From assembly GCF_030272615.1 (NCBI RefSeq), contig NC_081413.1, positions 337,680,802-337,744,801 of the forward strand: DNA of 64,000 nt, read 5' to 3'. A program made the translations under genes and the position numbers. The notes beneath the pieces are model-generated. The model saw only the letters and a list, made by a program, of their open reading frames with translations. It made no database searches and was not told the origin of the DNA. Shown here piece after piece: positions 47,186 to 60,161 of the stretch (position 1 is the stretch's first letter; each line of letters starts with the position of its first letter). Source of the DNA: Cryptomeria japonica (Eukaryota > Streptophyta > Pinopsida > Cupressales > Cupressaceae).

Positions 47186-48869
47186 CATCCAAATCACTTA
47201 AGTACAATTGCTAGCAGCAAAAATGTATCCAGCTTCTACAGTAGACAAAGATATAACATTTTTCTTCTTACTCATCCATAAAACCAATCTCTTACCTAGG
47301 AAAAATGCACCACCACTAGTACTCTTTATGTCATCAACATCACCTGCCCAGTCAGCAATAGTAAAATAACTCAAAGTAAAATCATCATCTCTAGGATACC
47401 ACAAACCAAAATCAACTGTCCCATTAAAATATCTGAAAATTCTCTTCATAGTAACAACATGAGATTCTTTAAGATCAACTTGAAATCTAGAAACAAGACA
47501 CACAACATTCATAATATCTAGTCTAGTCTAAGTCAAATACAACAAACCACCAATAATAGATCTATATCTAGTTTGATTCTCTTTCAGAGAATCATCATCC
47601 TTTGTCAACTTACATCTAGTCACCATAGGTGTGCCAACAAGATTTACATCATCTAAACCAAACCTCTTCAACAATTCCTTCATATACTTAGATTGAGATA
47701 TAAAGATACCTTTATCCAACTGAGTAATTTGCAATCCCAAAAAGAATTTCATTTCACCTATCATAGAAATATCAAACTCATTATGCATATCATCAACAAA
47801 AACTTCAACGGTTAAGATTTTATCATTATCAATGTTGAAGTACAAATTACTATTAGCAGTACATTTATTGAATTTAAGCTTCATTAAATACTTATCTAAT
47901 TTGGCATACCAAGCTCTTGGAGCTTGCTTCAATCCATACAATGCTTTCTTCAACCTAGAAACCATATCTTTCTGATCTGTCAACTAAAAACCATTTGGTT
48001 GCTCAATGTAGACTTCTTATTCCAGCTCACCATTAAGAAAGGTTGACATGACATCCATTTGATACACTTTGAAATCTTTGTAAGAAACATAAGCAAGAAA
48101 TAATCTGATAGCTTTAATTCTAGTTGCTAGAGCAAAAGTCTCCCCAAAATCAATACCTTCCATCTAAGAGTAACATTTACAAATAATTCTTGCTTTATTC
48201 CTAACAACTTCACCTTTCTCATTCAACTTATTCTGAAACACCCATATATTTCCAATTGCATTCTTATCTTTAGGTTTGGGAACTGAAATCCATGCATAAT
48301 TCTTTTCAATCTAATTCAACTCTTCTTCCATAGCTTTAACCCAATTTTCATCTTTACAAGCTTCATCAACATCTTTAGGTTCAATTTTAGAAATCAAGTA
48401 ATACTCTTCAGTAACTCTTCTCCTAGTCATCACACCTATAATATGATTCTCTGAATGATTTAACCTTACATACCTGGGAGTCTTAGGATTTTCATGATTT
48501 TTAGGCTCTTTAACTCTTTCATCTGCACTAGCTTCTCCTTCATTCTCAAGCTTTTCTAGAGCAATCTAAACTTGGTTCTGGGTCTGCACTTGCTTTCCTT
48601 TATCTGCAGAGACAATCTGATCATGTGAATCATATCTAGAGTATCTAGGGTGATACTCGTTTCCTTCACCCACTTTCACATTATCGCTTTCAACTATCTT
48701 TCTCAATCTCTTATTATAACACTAGTAGGCCTTTCTCTTAGTAGAATAACCAAGAAATATTCCTTCATCGCATCTAGTATCAAACTTCCCTAGATCTTCA
48801 TCTCTTCTGATATAGCATTTACTACCAAAAATTTTGAATTATATAACTATAGGAGCATGAACAAACCAT
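47186..48869 (-). pseudogene. copia pol fragment J (integrase end, RT, RNase H)
   Basis: On the minus strand it starts at the integrase C-terminus (FKIFGSKC-like and DEGIFLGYS-like pieces, about 48700-48850). RT follows with [59 protein letters not shown], and the catalytic-site sequence VEVFVDDM; about 20 codons after the Asp-Asp are deleted. Then comes SMIGEMKFFLGLQITQLDKG. RNase H has a damaged first Asp site (YFTIADWAGDVDDIKSTSGG) and the STVEAGY block, and stops at AASNCT where element N is inserted. The other end is cut by element I. A TAG lies between the RT and RNase H pieces. Confidence 0.85.
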
Positions 48870-49995
48870 TTTTGGAATCAAGGAACACTAAGAGGGGGGG
48901 TGAATCAGTGTTCTACAGTTTTTAACATCCTTAATCTATCCTGTAAACCACTTGCTGCAAATGAATAAAAACAAAGTATAGAAACACAAAGCAAATAGTT
49001 CAATAACACCATAACACCAAGTTTTTTACGTGGAAACCTAATTAAGGGAAAAAACACAGTGGGATTCAAACCCACAATATTAATATACTCTGTTAGAAAT
49101 ACAAAAATATGACATAAGGGGAATGTACATGCATTTAGGCACACTAGCTAGATCTCAGTGCTCAATTACAAGTAAGGGCTACAACCCTAGAAGGTTCACT
49201 GCCTTACAAAATGATTATAAAGGATTAAAAAAAAGTTTGAACTATTGAATAGCATCAACAAATGCCTAATTATAGTTTTAGTTAAGTGCAAAATACATGA
49301 TCTTGCTTTGCTCTACTACTATGCTCTATTTTGATATTATGCATTATACTAGAGCACTAATCTTTCAACTGCATACATGAAATTGTGCACAATCACTTAT
49401 ACACACTTCACACATCACCATTAATATGCCAAATGATCATATTAATTAGTCTTATATATCTGCAACATCAATTTAGATCAATTCCATGTCGGCCCAAAAA
49501 ATGTATAACATGCAACATGAAATGTATTTACCCAAGTCGGCTCAACCTGATCTAAAAATAACCAAGCAAACCAAAATAGATTGTCCACATGCTTCCCACA
49601 TGTCACCTCAACAACCTCAAACACACAAACAATTGATAAAATCACTCCACACTACCCGCACAATGAATCTTCACACGCTACTATCAATGAACACTGTTCT
49701 CGTAGAAAATTGTCTACTGGATCTTCCAAATTACCCAATTATCAACACCAAAGAACACAAACCTAGAATATGGCATATTACACATCCAATGCATCTCCAA
49801 AATATGCAACCGCAAATAATCAATACAACTGATCTGCCAGCCAAATATTGTACACTCTACCAGATGACTTGTTCTTCTTACCAGACCTCAAAAAATCTTC
49901 TGGTATGAATGAATTATGAACTGTGGATTGGATATCTAACACTTGTTTCCATCAATGACAACATTTGATCATCAATATAGTGTCTCTTGCCAACA
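48870..49995 (-). repeat. 3' LTR of element I
   Basis: The minus strand starts TGTTGGCAAGAGACAC at 49995, after the polypurine tract, and ends with the TTCACCCCCCCTCTTAGTGTTCC signature and a mutated terminus at about 48870. The length is about 1,126 bases. It shares the 'acccacaatat' and 'ttttacgtgga' blocks with the LTRs of H and F but is clearly diverged. Confidence 0.75.
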
Positions 49996-50009
49996 ATCTT
50001 CCCCTTTGG
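49996..50009 (-). promoter_or_regulatory. polypurine tract of element I
   Basis: The minus strand reads CCAAAGGGGAAGAT directly before the LTR start, a near copy of the CCAAAGGGGGAGAT of F and H. Confidence 0.7.
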
Positions 50010-50716
50010 AATTGATTGCAACACTTAGTAAAAAATGACTAAGTGTTAGACCAAAACCAAAATAATGTACACTGTAATGAGAATCTAACTGTTGGACTTC
50101 AAAGAATCAAAGATATCCCCCTAAGATCAATATTTTTCACTGCTATACACTCCCCCTTTGAAATCAGTGACAATTCTATTTACATATGTACACAATCCTT
50201 ATACACTCACAAAAATTTGTAGATATCATCATAAGAATTCTTCAATGAGTCCAAGTGGTTGTCCCAACCTTTCTAAAAATTCTCCAACATGGTTATGAAC
50301 CCACTAAACAAACAAGCTTATGCCTCTGCTACCTTTACATCTTCCAGATCACCACTGGTCAGAGCATCTTGAGTATCTTTGAGATCACTTAGCATAATGT
50401 CCAGCTTACGAGTAATGAGACTCCTAATTTCTCCAACTCTCTCAATTATTCTCTCTTGGTCATGGTTCAAGCTTTTGATCTTCTCAAGTAGTGATATTAC
50501 CTGATTATCATGACTGCTCAATGATACTGATAGGGGATTAATTGACTGAGATATAAGCTCCAGCACATCCTCATGTTCCTTAGACATCTTTTCAATATCC
50601 TATGTGAAATTAGACTAAGATAAGCATGATTTGCACAAGTTTCCACCTTGGGACAATGAATCTTGTATACTCTTAACACAGGCATCTAAGGTGGCTCTAT
50701 CTTTAGCAATCATCCT
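50010..50716 (-). pseudogene. ORF2 C-terminal coiled coil of element I
   Basis: The intact part (50318-50587) encodes KEHEDVLELISQSINPLSVS, then ISLLEKIKSLNHDQERIIE and EIRSLITRKLDIMLSDLKD, a strongly heptad-like helix of about 90 residues. It corresponds in place and style to the 35115-35366 piece of H (ILILENQIYVLEKERDKIIK) and the last coiled coil of F. Downstream, FSGFITMLENF and LDSLKNSYDDIYKFL resemble the H tail (LSGLVSMSGTF). Stops surround it. The function is unknown. Confidence 0.6.
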
Positions 50717-51614
50717 TGTTGGGATCCAAAAACACTAAGAGGGGGGGTGAATCAGTGTTCTGCCTAAATGAACTATTTTTAACTTTCTAGACCATGCATA
50801 TATAAAACGATAAACAAATAAGCATATAACAAGAAGCAAATAAACCATCCACATAAATGAACACCATAACACACAAAGTTTATACGTGGAAAACCTCAAT
50901 GAGGAAAAACCACGATGGGATTTGTGACCCACAATATCAGTTTACTGGCCATATGAAAAGATATTACATATAATAGGGGCCTACACTTGTAGGAAGGTAC
51001 ACTTCCTAGAGCATACTGCTCATCACTAAAGAGCCTCACTGACTACAAGCTTTCTACCAAAGTAAATTACTGAAAATGAACTCAAGAATGCATCTGCTAT
51101 GCCAAATGGATATCTGATTCTGGTTCTGCTCTGTACCGGTTCATAAACTCTTAATTGCTACTGGTATCTCTTCTCCTCCAAGAATGCTTTCCAAGCTATC
51201 TATAGATCATTGCATGATATAATATTCACATACAAAATGATCTCCATACATATAAATCGCATCATACAGTTCTCCTATATTATCCTATATCCACACATTT
51301 CATTTATTACCTTCCTTACAAAAATAACCTAGCAGACTAACCTATATACCTATTACAAATGATATGCCTTATGTCGGATTACAATAAATTTACAAAAATG
51401 TCGTCCTTGACAATAATAATTACAAAATGATTTATGTAAATCCTCCTTGATGTCGGCTTCCAAAGATGTATTGATGTCAGTGACAATGTAGCCATGAATG
51501 CTCCAAAGCTAGTATTTACCAGTATATGCCTCCTAGTGTCGGTTTATGACTTCCATCATATCTTGTTGCCATCAATGACAACAAAATGAATCCAATGAGT
51601 GCTAATTGCCAACA
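50717..51614 (-). repeat. solo LTR, related to the H/I family, inside element I
   Basis: The plus strand starts TGTTGGGATCC and ends TTGCCAACA (898 bases), with TGTTGG/CCAACA inverted ends and the AACACTAAGAGGGGGGGTGAATCAG block of this LTR superfamily. The flanks ATCCT and AGGTT do not match, so no target duplication is evident. Coding-like sequence of element I continues on both sides. Confidence 0.72.
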
Positions 51615-51916
51615 AGGTTCCATCTTCTCCTTTTCTGTATTCTCAGGAACTAGAGGATTGACTGCTATAACCAGAGGATTCTCAACCTTGTCCTTTCCTT
51701 CCTTTGCTTTCCCTACACCCTCTTCTCTAGCTTCTTCTTGCACACTAACCTCTACCTATTAATCAGTCTAGACTCCTAGAAAAAAAGTGTCATCCATTGT
51801 CTATTCAGCTTTTGGATTGTCCTGTGATGTCATGCATTGTTCTTCCAGATGAGATTCTTCTTTCCCTTTAGCCTCAATTATCTCATACTGATTATCTAAC
51901 AAAACTTTTGTCAAAA
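51615..51916 (-). pseudogene. ORF2 linker region of element I
   Basis: The minus strand encodes AE-stop-TMDDTFFLGV, matching F's ITMDDTFIPEI, and then the charged stretch EEAREEGVGKAKEGKDKVEN. Element K begins at 51917 and removes the rest. It is broken by several stops. Confidence 0.55.
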
Positions 51917-53617
51917 TGTAATGCCCCTCCCTCGATCAGACTCTGTTTAAAATAGTTTGACTTTGGTTGACTTTTCCTATTGTTTATGAGACTAGGTGGT
52001 ACTCTCTAATGTAATGACTTTTATCGTGATTCTAGGATATGTTGTTGGTTATGCATTTTATCTCTATGGATTCTTAGATGTTATAATACGATTAAGTACT
52101 AACCTTGGACTAAATTATCGACTTTATGTATATATCTTGTGTTTGTTTTCTTGTATGGGTTCGAGTCTGTATGGGGTGCAAGAGGATGATCTTCCGTCAC
52201 CCACTTCATAGGGAGACATAATGTCATGACACTCCTCCACCGATGTGCCTTCTCATGTTAGATGTATGTATGTGCATTTTTCTCTATCATGCAACTATAG
52301 TTACCGAGCATTGGTTCCACTTGAATCTTTGGGCCTGAGTGTGCTCTATTACCCAATAGTAAAGTGGTAAATGGAGATATTAATTAGACCCTAGACACAA
52401 TCCCCCTGCCAGGTATCCTTGTGGTCATAGTCAATCTAATTTTTGTTGGTCTCTTCCTTGTGTTTTTGTGTATGTTGTTGCAGATGTCTTCTGAGAGTTT
52501 ATCTTTGTTAATTAATTAATTTTGCAAGAAAAAGATTTAATTTTGTAATATAAAGAACTTAAATATTTTGTTTACTTATTAAGTTAATAAAATGTATATA
52601 GTCCAAGTTTAAATTTAAACTGATTAATTAAACATTTAATTTAGTATTTATGCTTAAAAAAATAATTTTTAAAAAATAATAATAAAAAATAATAATAATT
52701 AAATCGATATATTCAACTTTCATAAAATAATCTATGTTGTCATAAGAAGTAATGATAATATTATTTTTTAAAAGGGCATTAAATTATGTAATTTGCATGT
52801 TGGGGGTTACAAAAGAAAATTAATGAATTGAATTATGGGGGAATTCTCGCATGCATTATGGGGACTTCTATTTTGGTGCTTTTAGGGGGTATTTCGGAGA
52901 AGCTCTTACCGTGAAGAATTTTCTGGGGGTTTTTGGGAAGGATGATGATTGAAAAAAAACTTTTTCTAGTTATTTGGAATTTCAATGGAGATTATTCTGT
53001 AAATTTTTGGTGAAAAAATTGTTGAAGCTTTGGTTTGGAATTGTTCGGCTCACCAAATTTGGATTGAGGATCTTCTATTAATTGCAGATTTTGTTCTTTA
53101 GAATTTATTTCCGGACAACGTTTGAGGTAGGGGCTTTGGATTCTCGTCTTGCATGTTAAATTTCCTTTTCAGGTTGAAGAAAATAATTGGTGTTTTTGGA
53201 TTTGAGAATGTAGGAAATTGAGGAATGCATTTATATTGTTCTAAAAAATATTTGGGATTCTGGGTTGGATTGGATATTTGTTTAAAAATTGGGGATTGTT
53301 TGTTAAAAGGATCTATTTGTATATAAATATTGACTTTTGTAAGAGATTGGTTCCAAGAAAATTTGGAGGTTGCATTTGTAATTAATCTGGTAAAATCATG
53401 CTCAAGGATTTGGGGTTTTGGTTGGAATTTGGTTAAAATTTTGCTCTGTGTATGGATTAGAGAATAATCTATGTGCCTTCATTTTTTTTTAGAATTTTGT
53501 ATATATATATAATTTGTATTTGGTTAATTAATGAATTCATGTTTTTTTTAATGTTATTGAAATAATAAAATTTGGGTTTCGACCCTATTAATATTTTCTG
53601 TCTATGTGTATTCCTTT

Positions 53618-53775
53618 GGGGCTCTACCCACAATCGTAGGTAGAACCACGATTGTGGGGAGCTACCCCCATAGCCATGGGGACACCCACAACTAAGGGGA
53701 TCCTCCCCATAGTTGTGGGAAGCCCCACGACTTTGGGAGGCTTCCCCCATAGCCATGGCTGAAACTCCCACGACA
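53618..53775 (+). repeat. GC-rich hairpin block in the LTR of element K
   Basis: Repeated CCCCATAGCCATGGGG, CCCACAACT, CCCCATAGTTGTGGG and CCCCACGACT pieces alternate in both orientations and can fold into several stems. It is analogous to the tandem hairpin array of solo LTR M but has a different sequence. Confidence 0.8.
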
Positions 53776-53851
53776 GATCGCCTTCTTTACCCGAAATCTT
53801 GAATTTTCTTTCGGCTCCAAAAAATATAATACGTGCATTCTTTGGTTTTTA

Positions 53852-53854
53852 ATA

Positions 53855-53890
<36 letters not shown>

Positions 53891-53898
53891 TGCATGTG
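53852..53898. repeat. (TA)n(TATG)n microsatellite
   Basis: A TATATA run is followed by about nine TATG units, inside the LTR of element K. Confidence 0.95.
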
Positions 53899-54743
53899 CT
53901 ATTATTTGTATATTTTTATGAATTCAAGACTGTGCTAGAATATTTCTAAGCCATTTTTCAGATTGTGTAGTAATTAAGATGGAATTATATATGAATATAT
54001 ACATTTTGTAGTTATATGATTATAAGGATTGTGTAATCTCCATTATTTTAGATGTTAATTAAATTTTGTAATAGAATTATTAGAGGAATCTTCGATTTAT
54101 TAAATGGTTGAATATTTATTTAAATTGGCATTACTAGGAATGAAATGTGAATAAATGAATTAAGATGAGACATTGGAGATTAATGAATAACCTACACCCT
54201 TGGTATTATTCTGAGATTTGGATCCTTATATTGAATGGAAAAAGAGTTTACATTTCTATTACCTAGATTAACAAAATAATGATGTTGGTCTTTTTATTCT
54301 ATTGTGATCAACTTGTTCTTCTAAATGAATCTTTCTATCCTGGCATTATGAGATCTTATTCATGTCTTAGTTTATCAACCCTCGTGGATATGTTCAATTG
54401 AGAGGTTTTATGTCTCAGTTCCAGAGACTTCGAAGGGAGTTTATGGTTTCTATAATGTATTTCTTTGTTCTCGTTGTTGGATTATAGTTCTAGTCTGTAT
54501 GATTTAGGAAGATAGATGGTGATTCCTAGCCTATCTTGGATTCCCCCTATGTGATATCTCATTCTAGCAAGTGAGTCAGCCTTGCTATGGTATTTTGGTG
54601 TTAACCATCATGTGTTTGCTGATTTGGCCTTTGGTTTTTATTGTTTTCCTAGATGCGTTCTTGGGAGAGTCGTTTTCATTGGGGGTTGAGACCCAAAGTT
54701 GTCACAAGGGTAACTCAATCAAAGTTTGTAATCAAGTGGAACC

Positions 54744-55974
54744 TGTAAAGCGAAAAATCATGATCGAACCCTAGTTGCTCTCCCCTCTTCCAACTCCAAG
54801 GAGAGAGAAGGGAGATTCACTAGGGTTGATGGTTTTCACTTAGGGGAGAGACTTTACATTCAAAAGAGGGGTTGAAACCCACAAGATCCAATCCCACACA
54901 ATGCAAGATTGGATGCTAAATGTGTTTCAAGGGTTATGACAGCAAGGTTACCCTCTTTTGTAAAGAATGTGCATAGAAGAATTAAGCTAGGAATGCATAG
55001 AAAATGAGAAAGATTCGCTTATAAACTGAGTTAGGGATATAGGATGAAGCTGCGGACCTGGAATTAGTAGTAAAATGTCGATACGGCGCTGTCCTGCAAA
55101 TTTGAGCAAAAGTTATCGAGACGATGGCGCCCGAGCACCACGGTCCTCCGAAAAATCCGCGAAACGAAGGGGGATCTGTTCATCTCTGCACAAGGAATCC
55201 AGATCTTCAATTTCAGCCGCGTACCTGCAACCTACACATAGAAAAGCGAAGACGATTGGGGGGTTAGGGATTAGGGGTTTGCCTTTAGGTCAAACCCCAG
55301 TTTTGGAATTAACCAAGAAATGAGCAAGTGCTGTAAATGTAAATGTCTGTAATGTAAAACAAGTACTAATACCTTGTTGTAAGGATGTTTGTATCCTTAT
55401 GTGAGAAGGTATAGATGTTGTATGTTGTATGTTGTAGTAGTATGTAGTAAGTGATCTCCTCTTCAATGGTTGAATCCTTGTCTTGAATGCAACACTTAGC
55501 CTTGAATGGAGACTTGAAATGATCAATTGCTTGAAGGAATGCTTGAATGCTTGAATGCTTGAGTATAGTTTCCACGCCTTTTCCGTCATGTCGAATGAAA
55601 GAGGAAAATGTATTTTATATACTTGTCAATTAGGGCTGATAGACTGATTTTCTCGACCTTAGGCCGACTAGGAAAGATAATTTTCCAATTTGCAAACATA
55701 AAGACCCAAAGTCCAAAAGAGACCGGGCCCAAAATAGGACCCAGGGACCAGGGCGCTGGGCGCCATGGTTCTGGGGACCAGGGCACTGGGCGCTCTGGTC
55801 CCACCTCCCGGGACAGCAGGGTGCAAAGGAGGTTCAGGCCAGGGTGCTTGAAAAATGCAGTTTTCAGTGTCATAATCAGGTTTCGGGGTCTCCATTTAGG
55901 TTGCGTGTTGCATCACCATCGTGAAGACCGAAATGCAGTTGAAATTGCAAGTGTCACAATTTTAGGACGCTACA
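54744..55974 (-). repeat. 3' LTR of element L
   Basis: The minus strand starts TGTAGCGTCCTAAAATTG and ends CGCTTTACA (1,231 bases). By my hand comparison it differs from the 5' LTR at about 28 sites, mostly transitions. It also has a 14-base insertion near 55265 and a 30-base duplication at about 55745-55775 within a GGACCAGGGCGC hairpin. Confidence 0.93.
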
Positions 55975-56717
55975 TTTAGCCCCCACTTTAGTGGGAGTAT
56001 AAGCGTACGCTCATACTTCCGGTAAAGTACAAGGAAACAACATTGAAAGACTTTCACCACGTCAAGGAGGCAAGACACACCGAGCCCCCAGTGGACTAAG
56101 GATCTTACGACTTCGATTGACAAAGTAAAAGGGAAGATCACGAGGGAGAACCATGACTGTCAGTAGTAAGGTTCCCTCACTATGAGTCATGCAAGAAAGA
56201 TATCAAAAATTTTCAAGGCAAAGCTAAATTTGTCAAGAAATTTTCAAGTATCTTGAAAAGATATGAACGGGATGTATGCCCCCCTACGTTAAAGCGATCG
56301 CACACGCCTCACCAGGGGTGATTGCTTTAAGGTAGTGATACATATAAGAATGAGAAAGGAAAGGAGCACATTATCACAAGGATTTAGCCCCCAAGTGTGA
56401 GATAAGCCGAAGGATAATAGACACAAAACACAAAGCACGAGGTGACTTCACTTTCCTCGGGGTCAGTATGCTGTATGATAATTCATGTATATCATATGTA
56501 TGTATGCATAATTGTTCTTCATTCCCCAATCAAGGAAGGTCACCTAGAAGAAGGGAACACATGTGTCTTTTGAGTCAACATGAGAGAGATCGAGAGATCT
56601 CAATGCTTTGCATCGTCCTCAAGTAGAAAACACCAAGGACAACAAATAGAAGAATGAGAATAACGTATAGAAGAAGTAACACAAGAGAGGAGGAAAGAAT
56701 CTGCTATGCTAATGTAA
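55975..56717 (-). other. polypurine tract and 3' untranslated region of element L
   Basis: The minus strand ends TAAAGTGGGGGCTAAA (55975-55990), directly against the LTR. The rest up to the stop codon at 56718 has no sustained frame in the sense direction. Confidence 0.7.
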
Positions 56718-59700
56718 CTAGTCTAGCACGTCATCTACCCCCCGATCTTGCTGATCAATGTTTCGGGAAGGCAGGGAACACGCTAGAGGAGGAACATCCA
56801 ACACAGCAGATGGAGCTATCACAAGATCCAAACAAGGGCTATGTTCATGTTCCAAGCCACATTGTTCTTGTCTAGGAGCTAGGATAAGTGCTTTAGAAAA
56901 TTCATTAGATAAATGGTTATCAATATCAACAAGTTCATATTCACTATCAGAAGCAAGAGGAGTAACATTTTCATCATGAATAACATTTTCATCTATAGCA
57001 TCATCAAGATTTATAAAAATAGGATCTTTAACTCGCACAGGATCAAGACCATCATGCATCTTATGTTTAGGAGATTTCGGCTCAATCGTCGGCTGAGGAG
57101 AAAATGGAATAATGCTTGTTGAAGGTGTTTTTGGAGATGGGGAAGTTTGAGAAGCAGCTGCTTGAGCCCTAAGATGATGCTTTCGTCGGCATTCACGTGC
57201 AGAACAATTTCATCTAGTCTTAGTAGGAAGTGGAGAAGATTGAGGAGGAGGAATGTTCTCATCCTTATCACTTGGGTGTTTAGGTTGTGGTCTCTTAGGC
57301 TGGATAATAGGAGAAGAAGAAGGTCTCTTCTCTCTATAAAAAGAAGGAGGAGGGATTGCTCCATACAAAGGAGGAATATTTGGTTTAGGAAGAAGACCAA
57401 GTCCATCATGATGAGGAGGTATAGGTCTACTCTTAGAAGGTTTATTAGGCATAGACACAATCACATCCATGGGAACGGGTTGGGAATCTTCTTGAGGAAA
57501 GACATTAGTTTTATCTTTCAAAGGAAGAACTTCCTTCTCAAGAACGATAGGAATATCAAGTTTGGGTGTTCTAGGTTCACTTAAAGATAGGATCATATCT
57601 GTTTTCCATTTTTGATAAGATTTGAAAAGATGATCACTTCGCGGAGGAAGAGATTGGAATTGTTTAGGCCAAAAGTAATCAATAGGAACGCTAGAAGTTC
57701 TTTCAGCTGGTTTAAAGAGACTATGATTGACAGTAACAACTTCACCATTATGGGGAAATTTCAAACACTTATGAATAGGAGAAGCAATAGCTTTCATGGA
57801 AGATAGCCAAGGATAGCCAAGCTTCACATGAAATTGTTCGGAAGATGGAATAATAGCAAAGTTCACATCAAGGGATTTGTTATGGACCTCAATAGGCAAT
57901 GTAATAGAACCAATTGCAGGAGAAGAAAATGCATCAAATAATTTCACAATCACATCTATTTTGTCATAGATCACTTGATTCAATTGCAAAGTAAAAAGAA
58001 ATTCTTTAGTAATAACATTAACCATGCATGAAGGATCAATAAGCACTCCACGGCAAGGTGTATTCTTGATTTTTGCAACTATGTATAAAGGACCATCAGG
58101 TGCCCTAATGGTTTCACTGGAATCAAATGTGATGGAAGGTTCTTTAGGGTTTTCTTGCTGCTCTACAAAGTTAATCACATTCGGAGTCATAGACACAAGA
58201 CCATTAGATGAAAGAGAGGAATCATTAGTCTCAATCGCATTAGAGGTATGAGAAGGTAATGGATCAGTAAAAATCTGAAGATTTTGGTTAGGAAGAGCTA
58301 CAGATTTGTTGCCTTTATCATTCACACCAGAAATAGAGATAGTATTATTATCAATCAAATCTTGAATTTTCCCCTTTAAAGCAAAACATTTTTCAGTATC
58401 ATGCCCAGGTTGACGATGAAATTGACAAAAAGATTTGTTATCAAAATAAGGTGAAGTAATCTTTGCAGGATCAATTTGCCTTATAGGAGGAAGAGTAAGC
58501 ACATTTTGTTCCAATAACTTATTCATAATACTATGCAATGATTCATTCAAAGGAGTAAACTTTCTTTCTTTCTTGAAAAACTTAGAAATAGGAGGCACAC
58601 CTGATGCTGCATTCACATTGTTGTTGATGATGTTTTCATTTATTTTAATGGACTCTCTGTTCGGTTTAAACTTCCCAAATGGTTGTTGACTGCTATCACC
58701 CTTATCACTCGGAGTCATAGGATGTGATTGTTCCATTTGACTCACAGTCAGTTGATAATTGTGAAGAGTTGCACACAACTGTTGGAAAGAAGTAAACTCA
58801 GAAAATAGAAGTTTGTCTCGAATATCTTTTTGTAAATTAGAAATGAAGATTCTTTAAATATCATTGTCAGGCACTGGAAAAGAAATTTGAGCATACAAAT
58901 GCTTATATCTACCAATGAAATCAGTCACTTTTTCTTTAACACCTTGTTTACAATGCATTAAATCAATCAAAGTAACTTTAGGACTTATATTGTTTTGAAA
59001 TTGTTGAATGAAAGCATTTGCAAGTTGTTCGAAAGAAGTAATAGAATAAGAAGGCAATGAGCAATACCATTGTAGGGCTTTGTCTCTTAATGTTCTAGTA
59101 AACAATTTTGCAAGCAACCTTTGGTCATAGGCAAAATCAGTACAGATTGTTTGAAAAGTCTTAACATGTGTTAGAGGATCACCTTTACCATTATAAAGCT
59201 CCAAATGCGGGATTTCAACATGTTTAGGAGGGATAGCTCGAACAATGTCAAGAGAAAGTGGGCTCGCAACATCAAATGTGGGCACACTAAACTTAGATTG
59301 ATTCATAGAGGCAATTTGTTGCTGTAAAGAAGAGACAGTTTGTGCAAGATTGTTAATGGTCGCTTCAGTCGAAGAGTTCATATTAGATGTGTTAGATTGA
59401 GATGGAGGTGTTATGTTATTGAAAGAAGGTAAAGAGTAAGGTGGTGGGACTCTATGATAATTAGTCATAGGAGATGATTGGACAGGAGGAACACTACAAG
59501 GAGGAATGGAATGATTGAATGAATTGCCCCCTTGCATCATGTTCATTTGTGGAGATGTAATAGGAACACTCATTGAAGGGACGAATGAAGAAATCGGATT
59601 GAATGAAGGAAGAGGGTTAATTGAAGAAGAAGGGTTGCCCCCATGACTGGTGATCACAGGAGGAATGTCTTGTGTAGAAGTAGCTATTATGTTTGATGTA

Positions 59701-60161
59701 AAGGTAGGTACGCTAGCAATAGAAGTCATCAAAGGAATAGAATGATTGACTTGAGTAGGAAGTTGTGTATAACCCAAATTTTCAGCACAACTCTTCATAG
59801 GCATCACATTCGAATCCACAATGTGTGCAATACCACGCAAAATATCAATTCCATTCTTATCACTTTGAAGCATACGTTTTAGACCCTCAATTAAAGGAAG
59901 AGCTTGACTATCAGGGTATTCTTGAGACATCCATTGTCGAAAATCATCAAATTGGTTATCCAATTTCGAAAGTTGTTCTTCAGAAACCTCATGGAGAGCT
60001 TCTTCATCATTAGGAGGATTAGAGGAATTACCCATGTCCTCGTTAAAAAGGCTATTCAAATTAGGTTCCATCTCCTCGGTAGTTAAACCTCGGAAAGACT
60101 TAATTCTACGGCTTCGTCTAACGGGAATAGTGTAAGTAGGGCTTATTGTTGTAAAACTCAT
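56718..60161 (-). pseudogene. gag-protease polyprotein of element L, two nonsense codons
   Basis: One frame runs from ATG 60161 to a TAG at 56718 (1,148 codons), broken only by TAA at about 58854 and TGA at about 57210. Residues 1-310 are Ser/Pro/Asn-rich. Residues about 314-475 form the retrotransposon gag domain (HLELYNGKGDPLTHVKTFQ, RTLRDKALQWYCSLP, FEQLANAFIQQF). A CX2HX4HX4C knuckle (FCQFHRQPGHDTEKC, about residues 579-592) is typical of Tat/Athila-type gags. The protease-like domain has LIDPSCMVNVI (Asp about 709, with Pro-Ser instead of Ser/Thr-Gly) and KLGYPWLSSMK. The C-terminus is Pro-rich, then acidic. No RT follows. The altered active site may make the protease inactive. Confidence 0.85.

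Larger units (their letters stand above)
48870..51916 (-). mobile_element. Element I, third member of the F/H family, 3' portion
   Basis: On the minus strand it has the 3' half of an ORF2-like region, a polypurine tract and a 3' LTR (48870-49995). A related solo LTR interrupts it (50717-51614), and element K cuts its 5' part at 51917. The ORF2 pieces match the acidic linker and coiled-coil tail of F and H. It inserted into copia piece J. Confidence 0.65.
51917..54743 (+). repeat. LTR of gypsy element K, first part
   Basis: It starts TGTAATGCCCCTCCC at 51917 (left flank CAAAA) and continues to the GAACC duplication of element L. It resumes at 62536. The total LTR is about 3.8 kb, similar in length to solo LTR M. 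It contains AT-rich stretches (52490-52760), a TATG microsatellite and a GC-rich hairpin block. Open frames here are short and match nothing I recognise. Confidence 0.75.

Noticed and set aside
49486..49908. 140-codon Thr/His/Gln-rich frame
   Set aside because: It is antisense inside the LTR of element I and has a composition typical of AC-rich non-coding sequence.
55608..55979. 123-codon frame antisense to the LTR of L (repeated at 62209-62544)
   Set aside because: It lies in a GC-rich LTR segment on the strand opposite to the element, and its length changes with the 30-base duplication.
57147..57584. 145-codon Arg/Ser-rich plus-strand frame
   Set aside because: It is the antisense shadow of the Pro/Lys-rich C-terminal part of the L polyprotein.
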